Source of the DNA: Anaeramoeba ignava
Taxonomy: Eukaryota; Metamonada; Anaeramoebidae
Direction: 5' to 3'
NCBI GenBank assembly: GCA_028826165.1
Contig: JAPDFW010000055.1
Coordinates: 451,501-515,500, forward strand
DNA length: 64,000 bases
Below, one piece after another: positions 48,370-59,152 of the stretch; within the stretch, counting starts at the first letter, position 1, and each line of letters begins with the position of its first letter. The notes under the pieces were generated by a model. The model saw only the letters and a list, made by a program, of their open reading frames with translations. It ran no database searches and had not been told where the DNA came from. A program made the translations under genes and the position numbers.

Positions 48370-50169
48370 TCAATCATTTTTTTCAGTATAAAAAGTAAGT
48401 GATTTCCAAGTTGCTGTTCCTCCTTTTTCCAAATCAAAAACATGATAATGATTTCCAATAGGTTGCCATTCACTTGATTCTTTTTTCAATTTTCCATTTT
48501 CTTTTTTTATTCCTTCAAATTTCCATTTACAATCAACAAAAGCAGGTTTTTCAGATTCAACAAGTTCTTTACAAATAGGACAAATAGATTTTTCCAAAAC
48601 CTTTTGAGAATTCATTTCAAAAGTTCCAAATCCAAAATGCATAATAACCCATTCATTATGAGCTTTACAATCTTTATTAGTACATTTTCCTTCAAGATTC
48701 AAACCATTGCAAGCTTTTCTCCAATCAGGAGCATCTTTTGACCAATCTCTTGTTTTCCAAGCATTTTCTGTCATATTAGCAAATTGCATATCTGGTAAAC
48801 AAGAACCTCCTCCTCTTAATTTCAAAATTAACTGAATTGTTGTTCCACACTGAATATTGTAATCATTTAATCTTTTTCCTGATTGAAGTTGTTTTCCTTT
48901 ATACATTGATCTAAATTGTTCAACAGGAGTTCCTTCAGATTCATGAATTTTCTCCATCAAACTATCTACAGAATCTTCTTTATTTACTTCTAAATCAATT
49001 CTTTTTCCTTCCCAAGTTTTAACAAAAACTATTGAAATTTGATTGTATTTTAATTGAAATTTTGATTGATTTCTAAAAATTTTATCAAAAAAAAAGAAAG
49101 AAAACTTACTTTGAATAATCGGATTGTTATTATGATTATTATTGATTTGAGAATTAACAGTTTGTAGTGTTCTTTTCATTTGATCCAAACATTGAATAAA
49201 TTCATTTAATGAACATCTTTCTTTTCGGTTTTGACTCCATCCTTTTTTAATAACTTCAATTAATTCTTTTGGAAAATTATTTGGAAATTCTGGTCTTGTT
49301 CCTTGCATAATTTTCATAGTAACTATCATTGAATTTTCATTTTGAAAAGGTTGTTTCTTTGAGAAAATTTGAAATAAAATCATTGATAAACTGAAAATAT
49401 CACAAGAAGAATCATATTCATTTCCTTGTTGAAAAAGTTCTGGAGCTGAATATAAAAGTGAAAGAGCAACTGATGTAACTTTCATTGTATGTTCACTAAT
49501 TTTAGAAAGTCCAAAATTAGAAATTTTTGGTTGATTATTTGAAATGAGAATATTTTGAGGTTTTAAATCACGATGAATAATTGATTTTAAATGTAAATAT
49601 TTGATTCCATCAATAATTTTTAAAGAATAATCAATTTGTTCTTGAAATGTTAAATTTGGGATTTTTTGTTCTAAATTTCCTTGTTCAGCATATTCCATTA
49701 AGATTCCAAAACTTTTATCAAATTCAACAATTCCAAAAATTCTGATGATATTTGAGTGGCTCAATTTGGTAGCTAATTGAAGTTCATTTTGAAATTCTTT
49801 TTTTGATTTTTCATCAGCTTGAATTCTTAATTTCTTTAAAGCAACTTGATTTGTTCCCCATTGTACTCTGTAGATATCAGCTGAACCTCCTCCAGCAAAA
49901 GGTTCATCACCAATATTAATCTGAGATAAAGGAATAATTGGCACATTTGGAATAATTTGCTTGTTTTTGTTTTTTTCAACTAATTGTAATAAATCAACAT
50001 TTAAAATTGTTTGGAAATTTTTTAATGAAGTTCTGCAAAATGGACAACTATAAATATTTTTTAAACAGCACTCACAAACTGAATGACCTTCTACACAAAC
50101 AATCATTGGTTTTCTTACTTCTGAATACTCTTTAAAACAAATTGGGCAAGTTAATGATTGAAATTCCAT
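48370..50169 (-). CDS. RING-kinase-ubiquitin-Cys-rich cassette fusion
   Basis: A 599-residue open frame, or 572 residues if the 81-bp intron 49029-49109 is removed. A RING/U-box-like finger occupies ~9-46 (CPICFKEYSEV, VEGHSVCECC, CPFC). A protein kinase domain runs ~85-335 (GGGSADIYRVQWG, VALKK, HRDLKPQN, SAPELF), then a ubiquitin-like domain ending LKLRGGG, then the Cys-rich cassette. The kinase looks TKL/RIP-like. Its DFG motif is NFG, so metal binding and activity may be lost. The intron has GTAAGT and CAATAG borders. Removing it restores a ubiquitin start (IQIFVKTWEGK), yet retention also keeps the frame. RING plus ubiquitin suggests an E3-type or self-modifying signalling scaffold; that is inference. 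Confidence 0.85.
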   Translation of the reverse strand: MEFQSLTCPICFKEYSEVRKPMIVCVEGHSVCECCLKNIYSCPFCRTSLKNFQTILNVDLLQLVEKNKNKQIIPNVPIIPLSQINIGDEPFAGGGSADIYRVQWGTNQVALKKLRIQADEKSKKEFQNELQLATKLSHSNIIRIFGIVEFDKSFGILMEYAEQGNLEQKIPNLTFQEQIDYSLKIIDGIKYLHLKSIIHRDLKPQNILISNNQPKISNFGLSKISEHTMKVTSVALSLLYSAPELFQQGNEYDSSCDIFSLSMILFQIFSKKQPFQNENSMIVTMKIMQGTRPEFPNNFPKELIEVIKKGWSQNRKERCSLNEFIQCLDQMKRTLQTVNSQINNNHNNNPIIQSKFSFFFFDKIFRNQSKFQLKYNQISIVFVKTWEGKRIDLEVNKEDSVDSLMEKIHESEGTPVEQFRSMYKGKQLQSGKRLNDYNIQCGTTIQLILKLRGGGSCLPDMQFANMTENAWKTRDWSKDAPDWRKACNGLNLEGKCTNKDCKAHNEWVIMHFGFGTFEMNSQKVLEKSICPICKELVESEKPAFVDCKWKFEGIKKENGKLKKESSEWQPIGNHYHVFDLEKGGTATWKSLTFYTEKND

Positions 50170-50242
50170 TTTTTAAAAAAGATAAAAATGAAAAATGAAA
50201 AAAAGGAAAAAAAGGAAAAAAAGGAAAAAAGGAAAAAAAAAT

Positions 50243-50535
50243 AAAAAAGTGGATAGTTTTTTCAAATCCAAAAATCTTTTATTTCTTGAATAAATCTAAA
50301 CTTGTCAACTTTTTGATTAAATATTTTTTATTGAAAAAAAAAAAAGGGAAAAGTGGATAATTTTTTTTTAATTAAATTTCTTTTTTTAATTTAATTTATT
50401 AAAAATTTTAAAGAAAAAAAATAAGAGATCAAAATAATTTTAAAACAAAAAAATGAATTTCAAATTGAATTTAATTATTGAAAAAAGAAGAAATTATTTC
50501 AAGTTTTTTAAATGACATGTAAATTGAAATTTTCT
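50243..50535 (-). repeat. Duplicated intergenic block, copy 2
   Basis: See 46562-46862. It precedes the RING-kinase fusion gene and ends at the 3' part of the RING-cassette gene. Confidence 0.8.
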
Positions 50536-50572
50536 TCTTTTTGATTTTGGTTTTGATTTTGGAATTTAGAAA

Positions 50573-51160
50573 TCAATCATTCCTTTGAGGATAAAAAGTA
50601 AGTGATTTCCAACTTGAAGTTCCTCCTTTTTCCAAATCAAAAACATGATAGCTATTGTCAACAGTTTTCCAATCACTTGATTCTTGTTTCATTTTTCCAT
50701 TTTCTTTTTTTATTCCTTCAAATTTCCATTTACAATCAACAAAAGCAGGTTTTTCAGGTTCAACAAGTTCTTTACAAATAGGACAAATAGATTTTTCCAA
50801 AACCTTTTGAGAATTCATTTCAAAAGTTCCAAATCCAAAATGCATAATAACCCATTCATTATGAGCTTTACAATCTTGATTAGTACATTTTCCTTCAAGA
50901 TTCAATCCTTTACAAATTTGTTTCCAAATTGGAACATTTTTGGAAAAGGTTTTTTTTTTCATTTCATCAAGTAATTCTAATACAGTCCTATTTCTTATTG
51001 GTTGGAAATTTGTTAAGGAAAATCTGCAAAATGGGCATTCTTCCATATTCTTTAAACAGTGCTCACATACTGAATGACCTTCTTTGCAAATAATCATTGG
51101 TTTTCTTACTTCTGAATACTCTTCAAAACAAATTTGACAAGTTAATGATTGAAATTCCAT
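50573..51160 (-). CDS. Short RING-Cys-rich cassette chimera
   Basis: Single exon, 195 residues. The first ~67 residues match the RING end of the 48370-50169 gene (MEFQSLTCQICFEEYSEVRK, KEGHSVCEHCL, ECPFC). The frame then passes directly into the [10 protein letters not shown] segment and Cys-rich cassette of the ubiquitin-cassette genes. Kinase and ubiquitin parts are absent. The junction near residue 70 ([14 protein letters not shown]) joins sequence otherwise found in two neighbours, so the gene probably formed by unequal recombination. It could be an E3-like finger with a zinc cassette, or a decoy form. Confidence 0.85.
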   Translation of the reverse strand: MEFQSLTCQICFEEYSEVRKPMIICKEGHSVCEHCLKNMEECPFCRFSLTNFQPIRNRTVLELLDEMKKKTFSKNVPIWKQICKGLNLEGKCTNQDCKAHNEWVIMHFGFGTFEMNSQKVLEKSICPICKELVEPEKPAFVDCKWKFEGIKKENGKMKQESSDWKTVDNSYHVFDLEKGGTSSWKSLTFYPQRND

Positions 51161-51213
51161 TTTTTAAAAAAAATAAAAATGAAGAAGAAATTTGAGAAAG
51201 GAAAAAGGAAAAA

Positions 51214-51505
51214 TAAAAAAGTGGATAGTTTTTTCAAATCTAAAAATCTTTTATTTCTTGAATAAATCTAAACTTGTCAACTTTTTGATTAAATATTTTT
51301 TATTAAAAAAAAAAAAGGGAAAAGTGGATAATTTTTTTTTAATTAAATTTCTTTTTTTAATTTAATTTATTAAAAATTTTAAAGAAAAAAAAATAAGAGA
51401 TCAAAATAATTTCAAAACAAAAAAATGAATTTCAAATTGAATTTAATTATTGAAAAAAGAAGAAATTATTTCAAGTTTTTTAAATGACATGTAAATTGAA
51501 ATTTT
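51214..51505 (-). repeat. Duplicated intergenic block, copy 3
   Basis: See 46562-46862. It separates the RING-cassette gene start from the stop of the next ubiquitin-cassette gene. Confidence 0.8.
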
Positions 51506-51536
51506 TTTCTTTTTGATTTTGGTTTTGATTTTGGAA

Positions 51537-52439
51537 TTAAATTGGAATTGAAATCTTCATTAAAATTAGAATTAAAATTAGAATTAAAATTAGAATTAAA
51601 TTAGAATTAAAATTAAAATTAGAATTGGAATTAAAATTAGAATTGGAATTAGAATTAGAATTGAAATTAGAATTAGATTTGGAATTAGAATTGAAATTAG
51701 AATTAGATTTGGAATTAGAATTGAAATTAGAATTAGATTTGGAATTAGAATTGAAATTTTGATTGCGAATTCTATATCCATTTCTTCTTTCAGCATAAAA
51801 AGTAAGTGATTTCCAACTTGATATTCCACTTTGTTCTAAATGAAAAACATAATAATGATTTCCAATAGTTTGCCAATCACTTGATCTTGTTTGAATTTTT
51901 CCATTTTCTGTTATTCCTTCAAATCTCCATTTACAAGTAGAAAAAGCAGGTTTTTCAGGTTCAACAAGTTCTTTACAAATAGGACAAATACATTTTTCCA
52001 AAACCTTTTTAGAATTCATTTCAAAAGTTCCAAATCCAAAATGCATAATAACCCATTCATTATGAGCTTTACAATCTTGATTAGTACATTTTCCTTCAAG
52101 ATTCAAACCTTTGCAAGCTTTTCTCCAATCAGGAACATTTTTGGAAAAGGTTTTTTTTTTCCAAGCATTTTTAGTCATATCAGCAAATTGCATATCTGGT
52201 AAACAAGAATCTCCTCTTCTTAATGTCAGAAGCAAATGAAGTGTTGATTCTTTTTGAATATTGTAATCATTTAATGTTTTTCCCGGTTTTAATAGTTTTC
52301 CTGCAAAAACAAGTTTTTGTTGATCTGGTGGAATTCCTTCTTTATCTTGTACTTTTGCTTTGACAATTTGGATTGTATCAGATGGATCAACTTCTAAAGT
52401 AATTGTTTTTCCTGTTAATGTTTTAACAAAAATTTGCAT
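51537..52439 (-). CDS. Non-cleavable ubiquitin fused to Cys-rich cassette, Asn/Ser tail (copy B)
   Basis: Single exon, 300 residues. The head [20 protein letters not shown] keeps lysines equivalent to K6, K11, K27, K29, K33, K48 and K63, but ends LTLRRGDSC, so Gly75 is Arg and no processing or conjugation is expected. The hydrophobic patch is slightly altered (I44 to V, V70 to L). The cassette ([36 protein letters not shown]) and an [13 protein letters not shown] tail follow. Near-identical to 46820-47737 over the cassette. The tail repeat number and the C-terminus ([11 protein letters not shown]) differ, apparently because of a frame change in the repeat tail. Confidence 0.85.
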   Translation of the reverse strand: MQIFVKTLTGKTITLEVDPSDTIQIVKAKVQDKEGIPPDQQKLVFAGKLLKPGKTLNDYNIQKESTLHLLLTLRRGDSCLPDMQFADMTKNAWKKKTFSKNVPDWRKACKGLNLEGKCTNQDCKAHNEWVIMHFGFGTFEMNSKKVLEKCICPICKELVEPEKPAFSTCKWRFEGITENGKIQTRSSDWQTIGNHYYVFHLEQSGISSWKSLTFYAERRNGYRIRNQNFNSNSKSNSNFNSNSKSNSNFNSNSKSNSNFNSNSNSNSNFNSNSNFNFNSNLILILILILILILMKISIPI

Positions 52440-52689
52440 TTTCTTCTTATTTTTGTTTATGAAAATTAATTGAAATAAAAAAATTTAATCAAAATGAAAA
52501 ATGAAGAAGATTTTATTTGAAAATTTGTTTTTAAATTTTGATCAATAAAAACGGAAAAAAAACTTAAAAAGAAATTTTTTTTTCCTTTTCCATTTCTTAT
52601 TTATTTCTCAATGTTTCCAAAAAAAAGGAAAAAAAGAAAGAAAAGAAAGAAAATCAATTTAATTTTAAATAACTAATTTTTGGATCAAT

Positions 52690-53589
52690 CAAAAAAGGAA
52701 AAAAAGAATTAAAATTAATTTTGAATTTGAATTTGATTTTGAATTTGATTTTGAATTTGAATTTGATTTTGATTTTGATTTTGATTTTGATTTTGATTTT
52801 GATTTGATTTTGAATTTGAATTTGATTTTGAATTTGAATTTGATTTTAATTTTGATTTTGATTTTGATTTTGATTTTGATTTTGAATTTAATTTTGAATT
52901 TGATTTTGATTTTGAATTTAATTTTGATTTTGAATTTAATTTTGATTTTGATTTTGATTTTAATTTTGAATTTGAATTTAATTTTGAATTTAATTTTGAT
53001 TTTAATTTTGAATTTGATTTAAATTTGATTTTGATTTTGAATTTGATTTTGAATTTTGAATTTGATTTGATTTTGATTTTGAATTTGAATTTGAATTTGA
53101 TTTTAATTTTGATTTTGATTTTGATTTTAATTTTGAATTTGATTTAAATTTGATTTTGAATTTGATTTTTGATTTGAATTTGAATTTGAATTTAAAATTT
53201 GATTTTGAATTTTGAATTTGATTTTGATTTGATTTTGATTTTGATTTTGATTTTGAATTTTGAATTTGATTTGATTTTGATTTTGAATTTGATTTTGAAT
53301 TTGAATTTGATTTTGATTTGAATTTGATTTTGATTTTGATTTTGAATTTTGAATTTGATTTTGATTTTGATTTTTGATTTTGATTTTGATTTTGATTTTG
53401 AATTTGAATTTGAATTTGATTTTGATTTTGATTTTGATTTAGATTTTAATTTTGATTTTGAATTTGATTTCGAATTTAAAATTTGAATTTGAATTTGAAT
53501 TTGAATTTGGTTTTGAATTGAAATTTGATTTAAATTTGATTTTGATTTTGATTTTGATTTTGATTTTGATTTTGGTTTTGAATTGAAAT
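52690..53589. repeat. TTTTGA/GAATTT hexamer tract
   Basis: About 900 bp of TTTTGA with GAATTTGA and TTTTAA variants, lying 3' to the next ubiquitin-cassette gene and 5' to the previous one. Reading frames in it are repeat artefacts. Confidence 0.85.
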
Positions 53590-54429
<840 letters not shown>

Positions 54430-54457
54430 TTATTCAAAAAATATTTCTCCTTTTAAA

Positions 54458-54721
54458 TTAAATAATAAAACAAGAACAACAAGAACAATGAGATTTTTCA
54501 GGAAGTTTTGCAACGAATTCAAGAGTATCTCTTTGATCAATTTCATAATCATTGAATGTTCTTTCATTTTCAAGTTCTTTCCCTAAATGAAAAATTCTTT
54601 GTTCATTAATTGGAATTTTTTCTTGTTTTTTAATTTTTGTTTTAAGTTTTTTAATTGAATCATTTGAATCCATTTCAAAATATCCCATTATTCCTGTAAA
54701 ATCTTTCACTTCAATTTGCAT
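54458..54721 (-). CDS. Membrane-anchored ubiquitin-fold-like protein (MUB/UBL3 type)
   Basis: Single exon, 87 residues. One ubiquitin-like fold (IEVKDFTGIMGYFEMDSND, KKLKTKIKKQEKIPINEQR, FNDYEIDQRDTLEFV) is followed by KSHCSCCSCFII. There is no Gly-Gly. The last four residues, CFII, form a CAAX prenylation box, and three further Cys just upstream could be palmitoylated. This matches the plan of MUB/UBL3 proteins, which tether E2 enzymes or sort cargo at membranes, though they are usually ~115 residues. The start lies 69 bp from the divergent peroxidase start. Confidence 0.75.
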   Translation of the reverse strand: MQIEVKDFTGIMGYFEMDSNDSIKKLKTKIKKQEKIPINEQRIFHLGKELENERTFNDYEIDQRDTLEFVAKLPEKSHCSCCSCFII

Positions 54722-54790
54722 TTTAGAAAAAAATTGAAAAAAAAATGATCAAATTTATTTTCATTTTTTTCATTTTTCATTTTTTAAAAA
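54722..54790. promoter_or_regulatory. 69-bp divergent promoter region
   Basis: Separates the ATG of the MUB-like gene (minus) from the inferred ATG of the thiol peroxidase (plus). Only poly-A/T and TTTTCATTTTTTCATTTTTC runs are visible. Confidence 0.35.
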
Positions 54791-57790
54791 ATGGATTTTA
54801 TTATTAAAAAAAAACAAATTAAAACAAAATTAATTTCTTCTTTAATTAAAAGGTAACAATTTAACTTCCAAATATAAAATAAAATCATTTTATTTAAATT
54901 ATTTTAATTAAAACTATTTAAAATTTTTAATAAATTTAATTAAATTTTTATTTATTTTTTAATCATATTTAAAATAAATTTAAATAAATAATAAGTTAAT
55001 ATTTAATTTCCAAATATAAAATAAAATCATTTTATTTAAATTATTTTAATTAAAACTATTTAAAATTTTTTTATAAATTTAATTAAATTTTTATTTATTT
55101 TTAATCATATTTAAAATAAATTTAAATAAAATAATAACTTAATATTTAACTTCCAAATATAAATTAAAACCATTTTATTTAAATTATTTAAATTAAAACT
55201 ATTTTAAAATTTTTAATAAATTTAATTAAATTTTTATTTATTTTTAATCATATTTAAAATAAATTTAAATAAATAATAAGTTAACAATTAATTTATAAAT
55301 ATAAATTAAAACTATTTTATTTAAATTATTTCAATTAAAACTATTTAAAATTAATTTATAAATTTAATTAAAATTTTTATTTATTTTTAATCATATTTAA
55401 AAATAAATTTAAATAAATAATAAGTTAACAATTTAATTTATAAATATAAAATAAAAATCATTTTATTTAAATTATTTAAATTAAAACTATTTAAAATTTT
55501 ATTTATAAATTTAATTAAATTTTATTTATTTTTAATCATATTTAAAATAAATTTAAATAAATAATAAGTTAATATTTAATTTCAAAAATATAAAATAAAA
55601 TCATTTTATTTTAAATTATTTTAATTAAAACTATTTAAAAATTTTATTTATAAATTTAATTAAATTTTTATTTATTTTTAATCATATTTAAAATAAATTT
55701 AAATAAATAATAAGTTAATATTTAATTTATAAATATAAATTAAAACCATTTTATTTAAATTATTCAAATTAAAACTATTTAAAATTTTATTAATAAATTT
55801 AATTAAATTTTTATTTATTTTTAATCATATTTAAAATAAATTTAAATAAATAATAAGTTAATATTTAATTTCAAAATATAAAATAAAATCATTTTATTTA
55901 AATTATTTTAATTAAAACTATTTAAAATTAATTTATAAATTTAATTAAATTTTTTATTTATTTTTTAATCATATTTAAAATAAGTTTAAATAAATAATAA
56001 GTTAATATTTAATTTATAAATATAAAATAAAGCTATTTTATTTAAATTATTTTAATTAAAACTATTTAAAATTTAATTAATAAATTTAATTAAATTTTTT
56101 ATTTATTTTTTAATCATATTTAAAATAAATTTAAATAAATAATAAGTTAATATTTAATTTATAAATATAAAATAAAGCTATTTTATTTAAATTATTTTAA
56201 TTAAAACTATTTAAAATTTTATTAATAAATTTATTTAAATTTTTTATTTATTTTTTAATCATATTTAAAATAAGTTTAAATAAATAATAAGTTAATATTT
56301 AATTTATAAATATAAAATAAAACCATTTTATTTAAATTATTTTAATTAAAACTATTTAAAATTTTTTTATTTTTAGTTTTGCTTCAATTACTTTAAAAGG
56401 AAATTTGATTCACACAATAGGAAATCTTCCTGAAAAAAATTCAAAAGCTCCAGATTTTTCTTTAACTTCAAAAACTTTAGAAGATAAATCTCTGAGTGAT
56501 TTCAAGGATAAGAAAGTTGTTCTTAATATTTTCCCTTCATTAGATACAGAAGGTAAATTAAAAATCAAAATCAATTTTAAATCAAATCAAATTCAAAATT
56601 AAATCAATTTTAAATCAAATCAAATTAAAATCAAATCAAATCAAATCAAATCAAATCAAATCAAAATCAAATCTAAATCAAATTTAAATAAAATTAAATC
56701 AAATCAAATCAAATCAAATCAAATCAAATCAAATCAAATCAAATCAAATTTAAATAAAATTAAATCAAAATCAAAATCAAATTCAAATCAAATCAAATCA
56801 AATCAAATCAAATCAAATCAAATCAATTTTAAATCAAATCAATTCAAATCAAATCAAATCAATTTTAAATCAAAATTAAATCAAATCAAAATTAAATCAA
56901 ATCAAAATCAAATCAAATCAAATCAAATTAAATCAAATCAAATCAAATCCAAAAATTAAATCAAATTTAAATCAAATCAAATTTAAATCAAAATCAAATC
57001 AATTCTAAATCAAATCAAATCAAATCAAATCAAATCAAAATCAAATTTAAATCAAAATCGAATCAATTTTAAATCAATTCAAATCAAATCATCAATTTTA
57101 AATCAAATCAAATCAAAATTAAATCAAATCAAATTAAATCAAACAAATCAAATTAAATCAAATAAAAATCAAATCAATTTTATATCAAATCAAATTAAAT
57201 TAAATTAAATTTAAATCAAAATCAAATTTAAATCAAAATCAAATCAAATTTAAATCAATTTTAAATCAAAATCAAATCAAATCAAATCAAATTAAATTAA
57301 ATTAAATCATCAATTTTAAATCAAAATCAAATCAAATCAAATCATCAATTTTAAATCAAATTAAATCAAATTAAATCAAATCAAAATTAAATCAAATCAA
57401 ATCAAATCAATTTTAAATCAAAATCAAATCAAATCAAATCAAAATTAAATTTAAATGCAAAAAGTATGTGCAGCTTCAGTAAGAAAATTCAACAAAGAAG
57501 CTGGAAATTTAAAAGATACAGTAGTTTTATGTGTTTCACGAGATTTACCATTTGCTCAAAATAGATTTTGTGTTGCAGAAGGTTTAAATAATGTGATTAC
57601 ATTAAGTGAAATGAAAGATTCAAATTTTAGTGAAAAATATGGTGTTAAAATTACAGATGGTCCTTTAAAAGGTTTAATGAGTCGTTCTGTTGTTATTCTT
57701 GATAAAAATCATAATATCATTTATACTCAACAAGTCCCAGAAATTACTCAAGAACCAAATTACAAAAATGCATTAGATGCTTTAAAATAA
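54791..57790 (+). CDS. tpx: Bacterial-type thiol peroxidase (Tpx, atypical 2-Cys peroxiredoxin)
   Basis: Exons 54791..54852, 56377..56552 and 57465..57790 join in phase to 187 residues. The body closely follows bacterial Tpx: [19 protein letters not shown] holds the peroxidatic Cys, [18 protein letters not shown] holds the resolving Cys, and DGPLKGL and EITQEPNY are also present. It reduces hydroperoxides with thioredoxin. Introns show it is nuclear, not contamination. Exon 1, assigned from phase and a GTAACA donor, encodes a Lys-rich 20-residue leader ([20 protein letters not shown]) that could target a mitochondrion-related organelle. Intron 2 cuts the Val codon right before the peroxidatic Cys. 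Bacterial Tpx has no such leader. Lateral transfer from bacteria is the likeliest origin. Exon 1 is the least certain part. Confidence 0.88.
54853..56376 (+). repeat. Satellite C: ~144-bp unit, ~10.5 copies, forming intron 1 of tpx
   Basis: Units contain TTTAATCATATTTAAAATAA and AATAATAAGTTAATATTTAA. The AATAAGTTAA landmark repeats from about 54988 to 56286 at ~144 bp. The first unit begins at the 5' splice site (GTAACAATTTAACTTCC against GTTAATATTTAATTTCC in later units), and the last truncated unit runs into the acceptor. Confidence 0.92.
56553..57464 (+). repeat. tpx intron 2, AAATC pentamer array
   Basis: A 912-bp intron made of (AAATC)n with AATTTTAAATC and AAATT variants. Acceptor GCAAAAAG. 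Confidence 0.9.
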
Positions 57791-58430
57791 TTGAAATCAA
57801 ATTCAATTTTAAATCAACTTTAAATCAAATTTAAATCAAATTTTAAATCAATTTTATATTAATTTTATATTAATTTTATATCAATTTTAAATCAATTTTA
57901 AATCAATTTTATATCAATTTTAAATTAATTTTAAATCAATTTTAAATCAATTTTAAATCAATTTTAAATCAATTTTAAATCAATTTTAAATCAATTTTAA
58001 ATCAATTTTATATCAATTTTAAATCAATTTTAAATCAATTTTATATCAATTTTAAATCAATTTTATATTAATTTTATATCAATTTTAAATCAATTTTATA
58101 TCAATTTTAAATCAATTTTAAATCAAATTTATATCAATTTTAAATCAATTTTAAATCAATTTTAAATCAATTTTAAATCAATTTTAAATCAATTTTATAT
58201 CAATTTTATATCAATTTTATATCAATTTTAAATCAATTTTATATCAATTTTATATTAACTTTAAATCAATTTTAAATCAATTTTATATCAATTTTAAATC
58301 AATTTTATATCAATTTTAAATCAATTTTATATCAACTTTAAATCAATTTTAAATCAATTTTATATCAATTTTAAATCAATTTTAAATTAATTTTAAATTA
58401 ATTTTATATCAATTTAATTCAAAATTTAAA
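57791..58430. repeat. AATTTTAAATC/AATTTTATATC 11-mer array 3' of tpx
   Basis: About 55 tandem 11-bp units immediately after the stop codon, alternating AAATC and ATATC ends. No gene. Confidence 0.9.
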
Positions 58431-59152
58431 TCAAATAAAAAAACAAAAGAAAAAATTTTTTTTTTCGATTTTTTTTTTCATTTTTTTTCTTTCATTTTTT
58501 TTTTCCTTTTGTAAGTAAGATTAATTGAATTAACTTTTAAAAATTGAGATTTATTCGAATAGTTAAAAAATTTGTCTTTTTCCTTTAAGTTTTTTTTTTT
58601 CAAATTTTCAATAATTTTTTGATTTCTCTTTTTAAAAATAAGAGAAAAGAAAGTTAAAATAGAAAGAGATTTTTTATTCAGGGTTTTATTTCATTTTCAG
58701 AATCAAATCAAATCCAATTCAAATTAAAAAGAATAGAAGAAAGAAATTAACGGAAAATTGAAGAAAATTTTTTTTTCTTTTTTTTTTTAATTTTCAAAAT
58801 TCTATTAAAAGGAAAATAGAATTTTGAAACAAATATCGAAAGAACAAAGGAAAAATTTAAAATTAAAATTAAAAATCAAAAACGGAAAAAAAAAAGGAAA
58901 TGATTTAATTCGAAAAAGAAATTGAATCATGAAACAAATATCGAAAGAACAAAGGAAAAAAGAAATGAAAGAAAAAAACCAATTAAATTTTAAATTAAAT
59001 TTTTAATCAAATTTTAATCAATTTTTAAATCAATTTTTTAATCAATTTTTTTAATCAAATTTTTAAATCAATTTTAAATTAAATTTTTAATCAATTTTTT
59101 AATCAATTTTTAAATCAATTTTTAAATCAATTTTTAAATCAATTTTTTATTT
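58431..59152. other. Non-coding spacer with a 31-bp direct repeat
   Basis: Purine-rich AT spacer. TGAAACAAATATCGAAAGAA plus ACAAAGGAAAAA-type sequence occurs at 58825-58855 and again at 58930-58960. The 58980-59150 end is TTTTTAAATCAA repeat. No gene found on either strand. Confidence 0.5.

Noticed and set aside
45981..52202. Plus-strand frames of 67-103 residues opposite the Cys-rich cassettes
   Set aside because: They recur only because the cassette itself is duplicated. Their sequence ([15 protein letters not shown]) is the antisense of the cassette.
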